Assembly (NCBI GenBank): GCA_041156125.1
Contig: JBEVTI010000017.1
Location: 40,459 to 104,458 of the forward strand
From: Paraktedonobacter carboxidivorans
GTDB taxonomy: Bacteria > Chloroflexota > Ktedonobacteria > Ktedonobacterales > Ktedonobacteraceae
Direction of reading: 5' to 3'
Length of the DNA stretch: 64,000 nt
Shown: positions 1-9,043 of the stretch, piece by piece
Numbering within the stretch: the first letter of the stretch is position 1
Layout of the letters: each line of letters begins with the position of its first letter
Notes under the pieces: model-generated
What the model was told of the DNA's origin: nothing
The model's database searches: none
The model's input: the letters and a program-made list of their open reading frames with translations, nothing else
Position numbers and translations under genes: made by a program

Positions 1-392
1 TTTGTGTCGCTGATTACGCCCAAAGTACCAGGCAAAGTCGAGGGGCTGGTAGGTTTCCCGGAGCCGCTAAAGAGCAAGGGGGGCCAGGCCTGGGCGCAGC
101 CGCCGCTACACACAGAAGTAGCGGTGTCGCTGGTACGATAATATAGAGTCATACCCTTAGGGTCCGTCAAGATTGTGACTGACTTTCCACTGACTGTCGC
201 GCTTGCTGTCTGGACAGCGGACCCGGAACTGGCTGTGGTTGCCGCGGGCGTTGATCCGCTGGCGGTCGTCGCAGTGGGTGCTGCCGTTGGCGAGCTGCCT
301 GTATCCGTGCTGGCATTGCCACAGGCTGTGGCTATCGATGCTACTAATAGCAACAGAAGAAAAGATTTAAGAAGATTGTGTTTCATAAGCAT
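1..392 (-). CDS. Secreted-repeat lipoprotein (COG4315/Lipoprotein_15-like), partial
   Basis: Translating the minus strand from 392 gives an open frame that runs off the left edge. It starts M-L-M-K-H and has a hydrophobic signal segment ending in a lipobox (ATAC, about residues 21-24). A Ser/Thr/Ala/Pro-rich linker follows, then a domain with ILTDPKGMTLYY and a C-SGG-C-A-Q-A-W-P-P motif. That combination matches the short secreted-repeat lipoproteins (YxxWxxD type), whose biochemical role is unknown. A strong AGGAGG lies 8-9 bases before the ATG at 392, and a second in-frame ATG is at 386. It is expected to be anchored outside the membrane. Only about 130 residues are visible, so the number of repeats cannot be judged. 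Confidence 0.75.
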   Translation of the reverse strand, partial: MLMKHNLLKSFLLLLLVASIATACGNASTDTGSSPTAAPTATTASGSTPAATTASSGSAVQTASATVSGKSVTILTDPKGMTLYYRTSDTATSVCSGGCAQAWPPLLFSGSGKPTSPSTLPGTLGVISDT

Positions 393-535
393 GTGTATTG
401 CCCTCCTAAGAGCGTACAGGTATTTATACAGGGCCATCAGAGCTTCTAATTCAGTCTGGCACCCTATATGTCTCTCTTAGGAGATACGTTAATGAGTAAC
501 AGTCTCATGAGCTTATGACGAATATGACAGTCATA

Positions 536-1300
536 TCATTCGGGCATTTTCCCCTCAGTAGCAGCTTCATTCACGTCAGGCAAGGGTGCCGCGCAATTGC
601 CGCAAAAATGGGCCGGGACCACTGTGGCTTTGCAGTTTGGACAAATCATCAGCGCGAACATTGGCCGTGTTGCACCTGTAGAGCGCGGTGAACTGGTCTC
701 TACGGGTGGTTCAGATTCTGGCGGAGTGGGAGGGTTGGTCACAGGTGTTGACTGCGCGGGAGCCTCTGCCACTGGTTGCTGCTCAGTGAAATTGAAGGGC
801 GCGTGACAGGCATGACAGCGCGACGCACCTGGATGGTTAAACGCGCCACAATATGTGCAGTAGAAACCCTGAGGTGCATGCGGTCTGCCCGGTTCCGCGC
901 TGGTGCGGACGCAGTATGTTTCGACCAGGCTCCAGACATCCTGGGAAAAACCAGAACCTGCTAATCCCTGAAGCAGCGGGAAGAGTAGCAAGGGCGGGAA
1001 AAAAAGCGCGCCGAGCAGACCAAAGGCCAGACTGGTTTCGTCTATATTCAGCCAATCAGATGCTCCCATCTCTACGCTAACTCCACCAGCTATACTCACG
1101 ATATGCACACCAATTGCTCTATGCCCGCCGCTCCAGTCGCTGTCGCGCATAATCTGAACGTAGATACGCTCTCCCTTTACAATCTTCTGCGCCCTGGCAG
1201 AATGCCGCGCCTGATAATAAGATGGCTGTTGAAAGGCTCCGACCAGATAATCGGCCAGAGCATGAGAATTGATATTACCATAATAGATACGCTGTTCCAT
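536..1300 (-). CDS. Membrane-associated double zinc-ribbon protein, function unknown
   Basis: A 254-residue protein. Residues 1-85 form a soluble N-terminal domain that I do not recognise. A long hydrophobic stretch (about 90-115, rich in Leu/Phe/Pro) could be a membrane hairpin. Two CxxC...CxxC zinc ribbons follow: the first (CTYC/CHAC) near 148-166 and the second (CPNC/CGNC) near 220-237. They are separated by a Pro/Thr/Glu-rich linker. Ribbon-plus-linker proteins of this kind are common in Chloroflexota and usually mediate protein contacts, but no reaction can be assigned. The ATG at 1300 is the first Met of the frame. It stands alone on the minus strand, divergent from the nitroreductase. 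Confidence 0.6.
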   Translation of the reverse strand: MEQRIYYGNINSHALADYLVGAFQQPSYYQARHSARAQKIVKGERIYVQIMRDSDWSGGHRAIGVHIVSIAGGVSVEMGASDWLNIDETSLAFGLLGALFFPPLLLFPLLQGLAGSGFSQDVWSLVETYCVRTSAEPGRPHAPQGFYCTYCGAFNHPGASRCHACHAPFNFTEQQPVAEAPAQSTPVTNPPTPPESEPPVETSSPRSTGATRPMFALMICPNCKATVVPAHFCGNCAAPLPDVNEAATEGKMPE

Positions 1301-1669
1301 AAAAACTCCTTATTTTAGCCCGTTTTATCAATATACCTGTATATCCTATAGCATAGCCGATAAGCTTCCCTTTTCCCTGGGTCATTTGTCATATATGCTG
1401 GCTTAAAAAGTCATACTCTATGCTGTTGGTGTGCTGCCAACGCTGATGAACGTGCTCTGGCTCGCCTGGCTGAGCACTGTCCATGTACTCTTCTTCGCGC
1501 TTTCGACAGTGGTTCTGTGGTCCCGATGGCCTGGAGGATCTGGCGATGCTATCGTTTTGTCTGACAAGCTCGCTCACTCCATCTAAGCTGATATTGCTGT
1601 GGTAACAGGCATATAGTGCGTGATATCATAAGGGCAGAAACATCGTTATACTCGACCATGGAGGAACGC
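1301..1669. other. Divergent intergenic region
   Basis: This 369-bp gap lies between the minus-strand zinc-ribbon gene and the plus-strand nitroreductase and should hold both promoters. A 62-codon minus frame (1389-1577, GTG start) is open, but its only SD-like GGAG abuts the GTG, so I do not call it a gene. No repeat or strong hairpin is seen. Confidence 0.4.
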
Positions 1670-2326
1670 ATGCCACTACTCAATCTGTCCTCTGATGAGC
1701 TTCTTTCGACAACGCGCGCGGTACGCAAACGCCTGGACCTGACGCGACCTGTGGAGATGGAACTGATCCGTGAATGCGTGGAACTTGCTGTCCAGGCACC
1801 CACTGGCGGCAATACTCAACGCTGGCACTTTATCGTTGTGACTGACGCTGAGAAACGCAAGGCGCTTGGTGAGCTCTATCGCCAGGGAATGATGGCTGTA
1901 TACGGTCCTGACGCTCCTGGCAACAAAGTACCACCCTCAGAAGACGAACAGGTCGCGAAAACCATGGAGCGCGTCAGAAGTTCATCCTGGTACCTCGCCG
2001 AGCATATGGGTGAAGTGCCAGTGCTGGTGGTACCCTGCATTCCCGGCAGAATGGAAGGAGCTACCAATGCGACCCAGGCAGGCATCTGGGGTTCGATTCT
2101 ACCCGCCGTCTGGAGCTTTATGCTGGCGGCTCGCGACCGTGGTCTTGGCACCGCCTGGACAACCCTCCACTTGCTTCACGAGCAAGAAGCCGCCAGGGTG
2201 CTCGGCATTCCCTATGAAAAAGTCACACAGGCCGCTCTAATCCCTGTTGCTCACACCATTGGCACCGATTTTAAACCCGGTCCCCGCAAACCACTGGACG
2301 AGGTTCTACACTGGAACCAATGGTGA
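1670..2326 (+). CDS. Nitroreductase family FMN-dependent oxidoreductase
   Basis: A 218-residue protein with the nitroreductase fold. It has the early R-[KA]-R type phosphate-binding region (AVRKRLD, residues 17-23) and the APTGGNTQRWHF segment (43-54) that binds FMN in this superfamily. The C-terminal half carries GLGTAWTT. Members reduce nitro groups, quinones or enones with NAD(P)H in the cytoplasm; the substrate here is unknown. I chose the ATG at 1670 because GGAGG sits 5 bases upstream. The frame is open back to a GTG at 1616, but that start has no ribosome site. It is monocistronic and followed by a hairpin. Confidence 0.85.
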   Translation: MPLLNLSSDELLSTTRAVRKRLDLTRPVEMELIRECVELAVQAPTGGNTQRWHFIVVTDAEKRKALGELYRQGMMAVYGPDAPGNKVPPSEDEQVAKTMERVRSSSWYLAEHMGEVPVLVVPCIPGRMEGATNATQAGIWGSILPAVWSFMLAARDRGLGTAWTTLHLLHEQEAARVLGIPYEKVTQAALIPVAHTIGTDFKPGPRKPLDEVLHWNQW

Positions 2327-2338
2327 GTTGTCTTTAGT

Positions 2339-2375
2339 ACAAAGGTCAGGGTAACTGCGTTGTCCTGACCTTTGT
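2339..2375 (+). terminator. Hairpin after nitroreductase gene
   Basis: A perfect 12-bp stem (2339-2350 with 2364-2375) and 13-nt loop start 13 bases after the stop codon. The downstream T-run is short, so termination is likely but not certain. Confidence 0.6.
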
Positions 2376-2476
2376 TAAGGTAGTGCCTGGCAAGGCTCTC
2401 TATGAGTAGCCCTCGCGTTATAAGCAGTATCTCCATATAAAGTGCCATTGGACCAGAACAGAAGGAGCTGTTTCTT

Positions 2477-3595
2477 ATGTTTTCTTTCGGCATCGAGCAT
2501 GAAGTGGCCTTTGTAAGCGTAGATGGTTCTTTTATCGATTACGATTCACCCCTGGCATTTCCTGGCTTTTCTGCTTTAATCGAGCAACTTCCCCTCTATC
2601 CTGGCGATTATCCTCAACTACGGCTCGGCGACGCAGGTATTCGCGTGAAGCGCTGGTACCTGGAGGGCCTTGAGCGCTTTGATGACGCGGGGCACCTGCT
2701 GACCTGCCTCGCTAAAGGCATTGAGATCCGCACAACGATTCATCCAACCATCAACGGCGCGCTTGCCGAACTCCAGGAGAGCTTCCAAAAGCTGTCTGTG
2801 CTAGCCAGACAGGCTGGTTTTATCCCTGTTCTCAGTAGCTTTCATCCATATCAAACGCGTTTCACAGCAGATCCTCCCTTCAATCCCTATGAAGAAAGCC
2901 TTTTACACCTCTCGCCAGAGGATGAGACCGCGTTGCTTTCAATGATTACTTATGGACCAGATCTCAATTTCTCGCTCCAGGATAGCACCGACGAAGCCTG
3001 CATTGACCTGGCGCAAAAACTAACCTACTATAGTCCCTATATCGTGCCTTTTACGTTCAGTGCTCCTTTCTACGCAGGCACCTTGTGGGATGGACTCTCG
3101 GTAAGAACATTCCTGCGCACCGGCTTACGACCGGCTGCGCTGGTCTTTCTAGATAAGCCTCAGAAAATGCTGGTAAGCAACCCCTCGCTGACTAAACAGG
3201 CTCGCAGCCTCTCTGAAGTTGGACGCATTGAATTTAAGGCTTGCGATAGCTGCGACGATTTTAGCCTGTATGCCGCGCTGCTGGCCCTTCTCAAAGGGCT
3301 GGCCCTGGATAAGACGCTTGATGGGCGAGCGCTCGTTCCTGATGCCGCGCTGCATCAATTCGCCGCCCGTCATGGGCTGGCTAATCAGACGCTTGCCAGG
3401 GGTACACAAAGCGTACTCGTGGCAACTCAACAGGCTCTGGCAGGAGATCCTGATGAGCGTTGGCTGGACCCTTTATGGACGCTTCTCCAAACTTATGAAC
3501 CCCTGGCAATGCGCTTGACGCGCGATTACCAGGCCACCGGCTCTATTCAGGCCGCGCTGCGCCGAACCTACCAGAGCTTCGCCGAAAATACTTGA
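2477..3595 (+). CDS. Glutamate-cysteine ligase family (GCS2-like) protein
   Basis: A 372-residue protein that begins FGIEHEVAF, the metal-binding Glu motif at the start of GCS2/EgtA-type carboxylate-amine ligases. GIEIRTTIHPTINGALAEL (about 86-104) and the FKACDS stretch near residue 253 also fit this fold. Family members join glutamate to an amine or to cysteine using ATP; the actual acceptor cannot be read from sequence. GGAGCTG about 6-12 bases before the ATG acts as ribosome site. The gene is separated from the nitroreductase by about 150 bp with a hairpin, so it is probably transcribed alone. It is convergent with the APH-like gene. Confidence 0.75.
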   Translation: MFSFGIEHEVAFVSVDGSFIDYDSPLAFPGFSALIEQLPLYPGDYPQLRLGDAGIRVKRWYLEGLERFDDAGHLLTCLAKGIEIRTTIHPTINGALAELQESFQKLSVLARQAGFIPVLSSFHPYQTRFTADPPFNPYEESLLHLSPEDETALLSMITYGPDLNFSLQDSTDEACIDLAQKLTYYSPYIVPFTFSAPFYAGTLWDGLSVRTFLRTGLRPAALVFLDKPQKMLVSNPSLTKQARSLSEVGRIEFKACDSCDDFSLYAALLALLKGLALDKTLDGRALVPDAALHQFAARHGLANQTLARGTQSVLVATQQALAGDPDERWLDPLWTLLQTYEPLAMRLTRDYQATGSIQAALRRTYQSFAENT

Positions 3596-3619
3596 AGCTG
3601 TACCCGCTGCGTTCAGGAA

Positions 3620-3655
3620 AAGAGCCGAGCAAGAAAGGCATTCTGCTCAGCTCTT
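3620..3655. terminator. Imperfect bidirectional hairpin between convergent genes
   Basis: Arms 3620-3635 and 3641-3655 pair with one mismatch and one bulge around a 5-nt loop. It lies between the stop codons of the GCS2-like gene (+) and the phosphotransferase (-). Confidence 0.5.
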
Positions 3656-3669
3656 AGTGCATCTCTGGC

Positions 3670-4737
3670 CTAAATATCATCATGTTCCGCCATCCATTCC
3701 GCGCGCTCAATCAAGGTGTGGACACGCTGACCAAAGAAGCCAAAGCGGGGGTCGCGGGTCTGACCACGCACCCAGCGACTGAAGATTTGTTGCAAAATGA
3801 CCGCCAGCTTAAAATAGGCAAAGGTCATGTAGAAGCGCATAGACGAGAGGTCACGCCCGCTTTGTGCGGAATAGCGCTGCATAAATTCGGCGCGACTGAA
3901 GAAGCCGGGCAGTGGTGTGAGGCCTGGCAGTATGGCGCGCAGGCCCGGGGGATCATCGGCCTGAACCCAGTATCCCAGCGAGACGGCAAGGTCAAAGAGC
4001 GGATCACCGATGGTGGTCATCTCCCAATCCAGCACCGCTGTCGGGCGCGCGAGGTTCGCGGTATCCATTAACATGTTGTTAAGTTTGAAATCGTTGTGAA
4101 TCAGCGCAGGCGCGGGACTGGTCGGGATATGCTCGCCAATCCAGCGTGTTAGCGATTCCACGTGGGGACTTTCACCCGTCTGAGAGCGCTGGTAACGCTC
4201 AATCCAGCTCCTGACCTGGCGCTCCAGAAAAACCTCTGGATGCCCAAACTCGGCCAGGCCAGCCGCCTGCCAATCAAGAGCATGGATGCGCACTAGCGTA
4301 TCCACCACGGTTTCGGAGATGCGCTGGCACAGCTCAGGTGTCACCTCTACGTCCGGCGGGAAGGCATCGTTCAAGACAAAGCCTGTGCGCCGCTCCATTA
4401 CATAGAAGGGCACATCCATGATTTCCCGATCGTCGCAGAAGAGATAGGGTCGAGGCGCCAGAGCAAAGACGGGGTGAATACGTTCCAGCAAACTGGCCTC
4501 GCGCCGCATATCGTGAGCTTTGGGCGCGACCGGTCCCAGCGGCTGGCGGCGCAGCACACCCTGCCAGGCACCCGCGCTCACCAGATAGGTAAGATTCGAG
4601 GCGCCAGAAGGAAATTGGCGCACTTCCAGCGCTCCCGCCCCAAGGCCGGGAATATGGGCGCGCAAATACTCTTCAACCCCGGCCCAATCCAGTTCCTCAC
4701 CCACACGCACAGCGATTGTATCGTCAGGGATACTCAT
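3670..4737 (-). CDS. APH-like phosphotransferase (ACAD10/11 N-domain type)
   Basis: A 355-residue aminoglycoside-phosphotransferase-fold kinase. The catalytic loop HNDFKLNN is at 214-221 and the metal-binding LDWEMTTIGDP at 236-246; QFPSGASNLTY (41-51) is the N-lobe nucleotide loop. This subfamily is known next to, or fused to, acyl-CoA dehydrogenases of the ACAD10/11 type, where it phosphorylates 4-hydroxyacyl-CoAs. Here it lies 39 bp downstream of an acyl-CoA dehydrogenase on the same strand, so the two probably form an operon for hydroxy-fatty-acid degradation. It is not an antibiotic-resistance gene by context. The function is inferred from family and neighbour. Confidence 0.85.
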   Translation of the reverse strand: MSIPDDTIAVRVGEELDWAGVEEYLRAHIPGLGAGALEVRQFPSGASNLTYLVSAGAWQGVLRRQPLGPVAPKAHDMRREASLLERIHPVFALAPRPYLFCDDREIMDVPFYVMERRTGFVLNDAFPPDVEVTPELCQRISETVVDTLVRIHALDWQAAGLAEFGHPEVFLERQVRSWIERYQRSQTGESPHVESLTRWIGEHIPTSPAPALIHNDFKLNNMLMDTANLARPTAVLDWEMTTIGDPLFDLAVSLGYWVQADDPPGLRAILPGLTPLPGFFSRAEFMQRYSAQSGRDLSSMRFYMTFAYFKLAVILQQIFSRWVRGQTRDPRFGFFGQRVHTLIERAEWMAEHDDI

Positions 4738-4776
4738 AAATTGGCTCCTGCTGCAGATGTGTAACGCGTCAGATCA

Positions 4777-5985
4777 TTACTTCTGATACTGGCGCAGTAG
4801 TGTGCGCGCGATGGCCCGTTTGTGAACTTCGTCGGGACCATCGACGATATGCATAGTACGCCCATGCGCCCACATCGAGGCCAGCGGAAAATCATCACTC
4901 ACCCCAGCAGCGCCAAAGACCTGCATCGCGCGATTGACAACGTTAGTCAGCATCTCCGGTACCACGACTTTGATCATAGCAATGTCCTGCTGAGCCGCTT
5001 TTTTGCCTAGATTATCAATGGTCCAGGCGGCTTTCAATGTCAGCAGACGAGCTTGCTCAATCTCCATAGAAGAGGTGGCAATCCATTCCTGAATAATGCC
5101 CTGTTCCGCCAGGGTCTTACCAAAGGCCGTGCGGCTGGTCGCGCGCTGGCACATTAACTCAAGGGCGTAGGTCGCGGAACCGATAGAGCGCATGCAGTGA
5201 TGAATACGACCAGGACCAAGGCGCGCTTGCGCAATGGCGAAACCGCTGCCCTCTTCACCCAGGAGATTGGTCGCGGGTACGCGCACATTCTCAAATAAGA
5301 CCTCACAGTGGCTTTCGTTATCTATATAGCCCATGACTGGCAGGCTGCGCACAATAGTCACGCCGGGCGTAGCGCGTGGCACAAGGATCATACTCTGCTG
5401 GTTATGGCGATCCGAGTTGTCAGGATTAGTCTTGCCCATGACAATCAAAATCGCGCAACGCGGGCGCGCCGCCCCGGAGATCCACCATTTGCGCCCGTTG
5501 AGCACATATTCGTCACCCTCGCGCTTGATCGAGAGCTGGATATTCGTGGCGTCGGAACTGGCCACCGCCGGCTCAGTCATAGCAAAAGCCGAACGGATCT
5601 CACCGTTAAGCAACGGCTCCAGCCAGCGTTCCTTCTGCTGAGACGTACCAAACTGAGCTAGAATCTCCATATTGCCCGTATCGGGCGCGGCGCAGTTAAA
5701 TACCTCAGAAGACCAGACCACCCGGCCCATCAGCTCAGCTAACGGCGCGTACTCCAGATTGCTCAGGCCTGCGCCATACTCCTCGTCGGGCAAAAAAAGA
5801 TTCCACAGACCCTGGTCTCTGGCTTGCACTTTTAACTCGTCTATAATCTCGGCATGGTGATGAGGATTATCCGCGGCGGCTATCTGCGCGCGATAGGTTT
5901 GCAGATTGGGATAAATCGAACGGTCCATAAAAGCGCTGATCTGCTGCTGGAGGGTTTTAACCTTTGCTGAATAAGAGAAATCCAT
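4777..5985 (-). CDS. Acyl-CoA dehydrogenase (ACAD10/11-like)
   Basis: A 402-residue FAD-dependent acyl-CoA dehydrogenase. It shows the flavin/substrate signature AMTEPAVASSD (135-145) and the C-terminal helical domain ending near GPDEVHKRAIAR, typical of the ACAD10/11 branch. It would oxidise an acyl-CoA to the 2-enoyl-CoA and pass electrons to ETF. The start is the ATG at 5985, with GGAGG 8 bases upstream. The frame extends 22 codons further to 6051, but those residues do not look like the family and lack a ribosome site. It is first in a two-gene operon with the APH-like kinase, which would make the 4-phosphoacyl substrate for it. Confidence 0.9.
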   Translation of the reverse strand: MDFSYSAKVKTLQQQISAFMDRSIYPNLQTYRAQIAAADNPHHHAEIIDELKVQARDQGLWNLFLPDEEYGAGLSNLEYAPLAELMGRVVWSSEVFNCAAPDTGNMEILAQFGTSQQKERWLEPLLNGEIRSAFAMTEPAVASSDATNIQLSIKREGDEYVLNGRKWWISGAARPRCAILIVMGKTNPDNSDRHNQQSMILVPRATPGVTIVRSLPVMGYIDNESHCEVLFENVRVPATNLLGEEGSGFAIAQARLGPGRIHHCMRSIGSATYALELMCQRATSRTAFGKTLAEQGIIQEWIATSSMEIEQARLLTLKAAWTIDNLGKKAAQQDIAMIKVVVPEMLTNVVNRAMQVFGAAGVSDDFPLASMWAHGRTMHIVDGPDEVHKRAIARTLLRQYQK

Positions 5986-6102
5986 GGGAATTACCTCCGC
6001 TGGTGGGTGAATAAACTTCACTGTCTTCTCAATACGCATAGTATAGCACATGAGCTAGAGCAGGTTCACCCGCGCTTTGCTGACAGTGAGAAGGGGATGC
6101 AG

Positions 6103-6135
6103 AGAAATGCCGACAACCTGCGTGCCGGCATTTCT
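6103..6135 (-). terminator. Terminator hairpin after the DUF255 gene
   Basis: A perfect 10-bp stem (6103-6112 with 6126-6135) and 13-nt loop lie 23 bases past the minus-strand stop at 6158. No long U-tract follows. Confidence 0.5.
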
Positions 6136-6157
6136 GAGAGTTTGACGCCAGACAGCT

Positions 6158-8305
6158 CTACTGTAATAAGTTTGTCAGCGCCTCCGCGCTGGTCACGGGT
6201 GCCTGACAGGAGAAATTCTGGCAAACATAGGCGCTGGGCTGGCCAGCTTTAAGCGGACGGTCAGCGAGCAGAGGGATAGCTTGGATAGCCGCTGTGTCGT
6301 CAGGCGCGGCGCTGGCCAGCACGCAGTCAGGGCGGTAGCGACTATTGACAACGCTCAGCAAGCTCTGTGTCTCCAATTGCTGAGGATCACCGATAATAGC
6401 GATTTCGCGCGCGGGCGAGAGCACAAAGTCTAACGCGCCCAGCGCGTGAGAGAAAGATTGTGGATACTTGACCATCAGATCGCTCAATGGGCGTAGATAC
6501 TCATCTGCAAGCTGGCGATAGCTACTCTCGCCCGTCCAGGCAGCCAGGCGCAAGAGTACCTCTGCGGCCACGCTATTGCCCGCGGGCGTAGCATTATCCA
6601 TAATATCTTTAGGCCGGCTGAGCAACTCCTCATGGTCAGTGCCAGTATCAAAGAAGCCGCCATTCTCTTTATCGGCAAAGAGCGTGATCGCTTCATCCAC
6701 CAGGCGGCGAGCTTCACTAAACCAGCGCGGAGCAAAATCGGCCTCGTAAAGGGCGAGCAGCCCATCGGCCAGAAACATATAGTCCTCCAGATAAGCATTA
6801 AGATGAGCATGCCCGTCCTTATAGGTGCGCAACAGACGCCCGGCGGGCGCCAATGCGCGCAAAATAAACTCGGCGTTGCGCCGCGCCACCTCAAGATAGT
6901 CGGCACGCTGGAGATAGCGCGCGGCCTCGGCAAAGCTGCGCAGCATCAGACCATTCCAGGAGGTCAGTATCTTCTCATCCCGCGCGGGCTTGATCCGCTT
7001 TTCTCGCTCAGCGTAGAGAGTAGCACGCCCACGGCGCAAGACTTCTTTGCAATCCTCCTCGCTGACGTTAATTCCCTCAGCAATCACTGCAAGCTTCTTA
7101 GAGACGTGCAAAATGTTTTTGTCCTCAAAATTGCCGCGCTCGCTCACATCATAATAGAGCGTAAAGAGCTGCGCATCCCTGGGCGGCAACAAAGCCGCGA
7201 CTTCAGCGGGCGTCCAGAGGAAGAATTTACCCTCCTCGCCCTCGCTATCCGCATCCTGAGTCGAGTAAAAACCGCCCTCTGGAGAAGTCATTTCGCGCAT
7301 CACATAATCAAGCGTCTGGGTAGTAATGCGGCTATAAAAGGACTCACCTGTGACCAGATACGCGTGCAGATAGAGGCGACTGAGCAGCGCGTTATCGTAG
7401 AGCATCTTCTCGAAATGAGGTACCAGCCATTCGGCATCGACTGAATAGCGATGAAAACCACCAGCGAGCTGATCATAGATACCGCCATGAGCCATGCGCT
7501 TGAGAGAGACCTCAACTACCTCTAATTCGGACCTGCCCGACGTGCCAGTAATTTCGTCGAACTGACGATGGAGATGCAGACGCAAAAGAAACTCCAGCGC
7601 CATTGTATTGGGAAATTTAGGCGCGTCACCAAAGCCACCGTTGATCTCGTCAAAATCCTTCACCAACTCATGGCCCGCCACATTCAGTAAATCCAGAGAA
7701 ACGTCGTCAAATGTGGCAAGAGCACCCAGAGTGCGCAGAGGCGCACCACTCTTGCGGCGCAGAAGATTTGCCAGTTGTTCAGCCTGTTCCTCAATATCCG
7801 AGCGCTGTCTGGCGTATAAATCGGCCACCGATAGCAGAAGACTGCGAAAGCCGGGTACTGTCTGGCGACCATACTGGCGATCCTGGGGCGGAAAATAGGT
7901 TCCACCATAAAAGGGACGACCATCAGGCAGTAAGAACACTGTCATTGGCCAGCCACCCTGGCGCGTCATGGCCTGGATAGCCTGCATATAAATGCCATCG
8001 ATGTCCGGGCGCTCCTCACGGTCCACTTTGATCGAGACAAAATGCTTGTTCATCAGTCCCGCGATACGCTCGTTCTCAAATGACTCACGCTCCATGACAT
8101 GACACCAATGGCAGGCTGAATAGCCTACACTCAGCAGAATTGGCTTATCCTCTTCCCGTGCTTTGCTCAACGCCTCTTCCCCCCATGGGTACCAGTCAAC
8201 GGGATTGTGCGCATGCTGTAATAGATAAGGGCTGGTCTCATTGATCAAACGGTTTGTATGTGAGTATGAGGATGGCGTCTCCATCCCCGTGTTGCTTCTG
8301 GTCAT
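6158..8305 (-). CDS. yyaL: Thioredoxin-domain DUF255 protein (YyaL/SPATA20 family)
   Basis: A 715-residue, full-length member of the YyaL/SPATA20 family. The N-terminal thioredoxin-like domain begins with NETSPYLLQHAHNPVDWYPW (21-40) and carries the CHWCH redox motif (Cys65, Cys68), followed by KVDREERPDID. The rest is an (alpha/alpha)6 barrel of the N-acylglucosamine-2-epimerase type, with conserved GGFGDAPKFP and GGFYSTQDADSEGEEGKF. The physiological reaction is not established. GGAGAG lies 7 bases before the ATG at 8305. It is single-gene and predicted cytoplasmic. Confidence 0.92.
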   Translation of the reverse strand: MTRSNTGMETPSSYSHTNRLINETSPYLLQHAHNPVDWYPWGEEALSKAREEDKPILLSVGYSACHWCHVMERESFENERIAGLMNKHFVSIKVDREERPDIDGIYMQAIQAMTRQGGWPMTVFLLPDGRPFYGGTYFPPQDRQYGRQTVPGFRSLLLSVADLYARQRSDIEEQAEQLANLLRRKSGAPLRTLGALATFDDVSLDLLNVAGHELVKDFDEINGGFGDAPKFPNTMALEFLLRLHLHRQFDEITGTSGRSELEVVEVSLKRMAHGGIYDQLAGGFHRYSVDAEWLVPHFEKMLYDNALLSRLYLHAYLVTGESFYSRITTQTLDYVMREMTSPEGGFYSTQDADSEGEEGKFFLWTPAEVAALLPPRDAQLFTLYYDVSERGNFEDKNILHVSKKLAVIAEGINVSEEDCKEVLRRGRATLYAEREKRIKPARDEKILTSWNGLMLRSFAEAARYLQRADYLEVARRNAEFILRALAPAGRLLRTYKDGHAHLNAYLEDYMFLADGLLALYEADFAPRWFSEARRLVDEAITLFADKENGGFFDTGTDHEELLSRPKDIMDNATPAGNSVAAEVLLRLAAWTGESSYRQLADEYLRPLSDLMVKYPQSFSHALGALDFVLSPAREIAIIGDPQQLETQSLLSVVNSRYRPDCVLASAAPDDTAAIQAIPLLADRPLKAGQPSAYVCQNFSCQAPVTSAEALTNLLQ

Positions 8306-9043
8306 AAATTTTCTCTCCGAAAGAGTCTCTATTCCCTGCGTATACTACCTTACTTTGCCGATTCTTCTCTGGCATTGTACGACATCCGTACCAAAATAAA
8401 AACACGCCCGACTGGGGCAAAATAATCTCACTCGTTGGCGGCAAGCCTGAACAGACATTTCGCGCGTATATATAACGACTGCATCCTCTCAAAATTCCTC
8501 GTACCTCTTGCATTATCATTCAAACTCTGGTAAAATGAGGCAAATGCGCGAGGCACCCGTACCAGAAGATACTCAGAAACAGCTTCCACGGCGGCTCGAG
8601 GAATATTGATATTTCTAAAGAGATAAAAATAACTCGGAGCAGGTCGTAAGCAACTGGGCAAGCACTTTAACTGGAAACATAGCTTCACCCAGATAGCGGT
8701 CTTCTCTTTGCGAACCGTGCGCTATAAATGGATCTGGCTCAAGCCCAAAACCTGACGCGCCTTATTCCCAGGATCTCGATTATTTGTTGTATACTCATAC
8801 GGTTTTACCTGTTACCTGTGGTTCATACACAAAAGAGAAAAGTGTCTGGCCACGGCAGCGGCACAAAAATTCTCCGACTGTCGCCGCTGTACACTGGCAT
8901 TATTATTTCAGAGGAGTAAACAATCAGTTTGCTGACCACGCCTTCTATGGCACTCTTAATGTACCGCTCTTGCTGAAACAAGGGCAGGCGGCCAGACGTA
9001 ATATGCTATCGTCCTTTTATCGTTACCCGGAAAGGGAGTAGAG
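8306..9043. other. 738-bp divergent intergenic region
   Basis: Between the DUF255 gene (-) and the TM2 gene (+). Short frames exist on both strands (for example 8428-8688 minus), but none has a ribosome site or recognisable domain. A TATACT box occurs near 8790, with no convincing -35. I see no repeat or RNA gene, though its size leaves room for an unrecognised small RNA. Confidence 0.4.

Noticed and set aside
175..480. 101-codon plus frame at the left edge
   Set aside because: The minus strand has a convincing lipoprotein with signal, lipobox and ribosome site across the same bases.
1389..1577. 62-codon minus frame between zinc-ribbon and nitroreductase genes
   Set aside because: The only SD-like sequence abuts the GTG and no domain is seen; could be real but not supported.
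3670..4737. Aminoglycoside resistance gene
   Set aside because: The APH fold is of the acyl-CoA-dehydrogenase-associated type, and the neighbour is an acyl-CoA dehydrogenase.
6632..7444. 270-codon plus frame opposite the DUF255 gene
   Set aside because: Antisense shadow of a well conserved protein.
8428..8688. 86-codon minus frame in the 738-bp gap
   Set aside because: No ribosome site or known motif.
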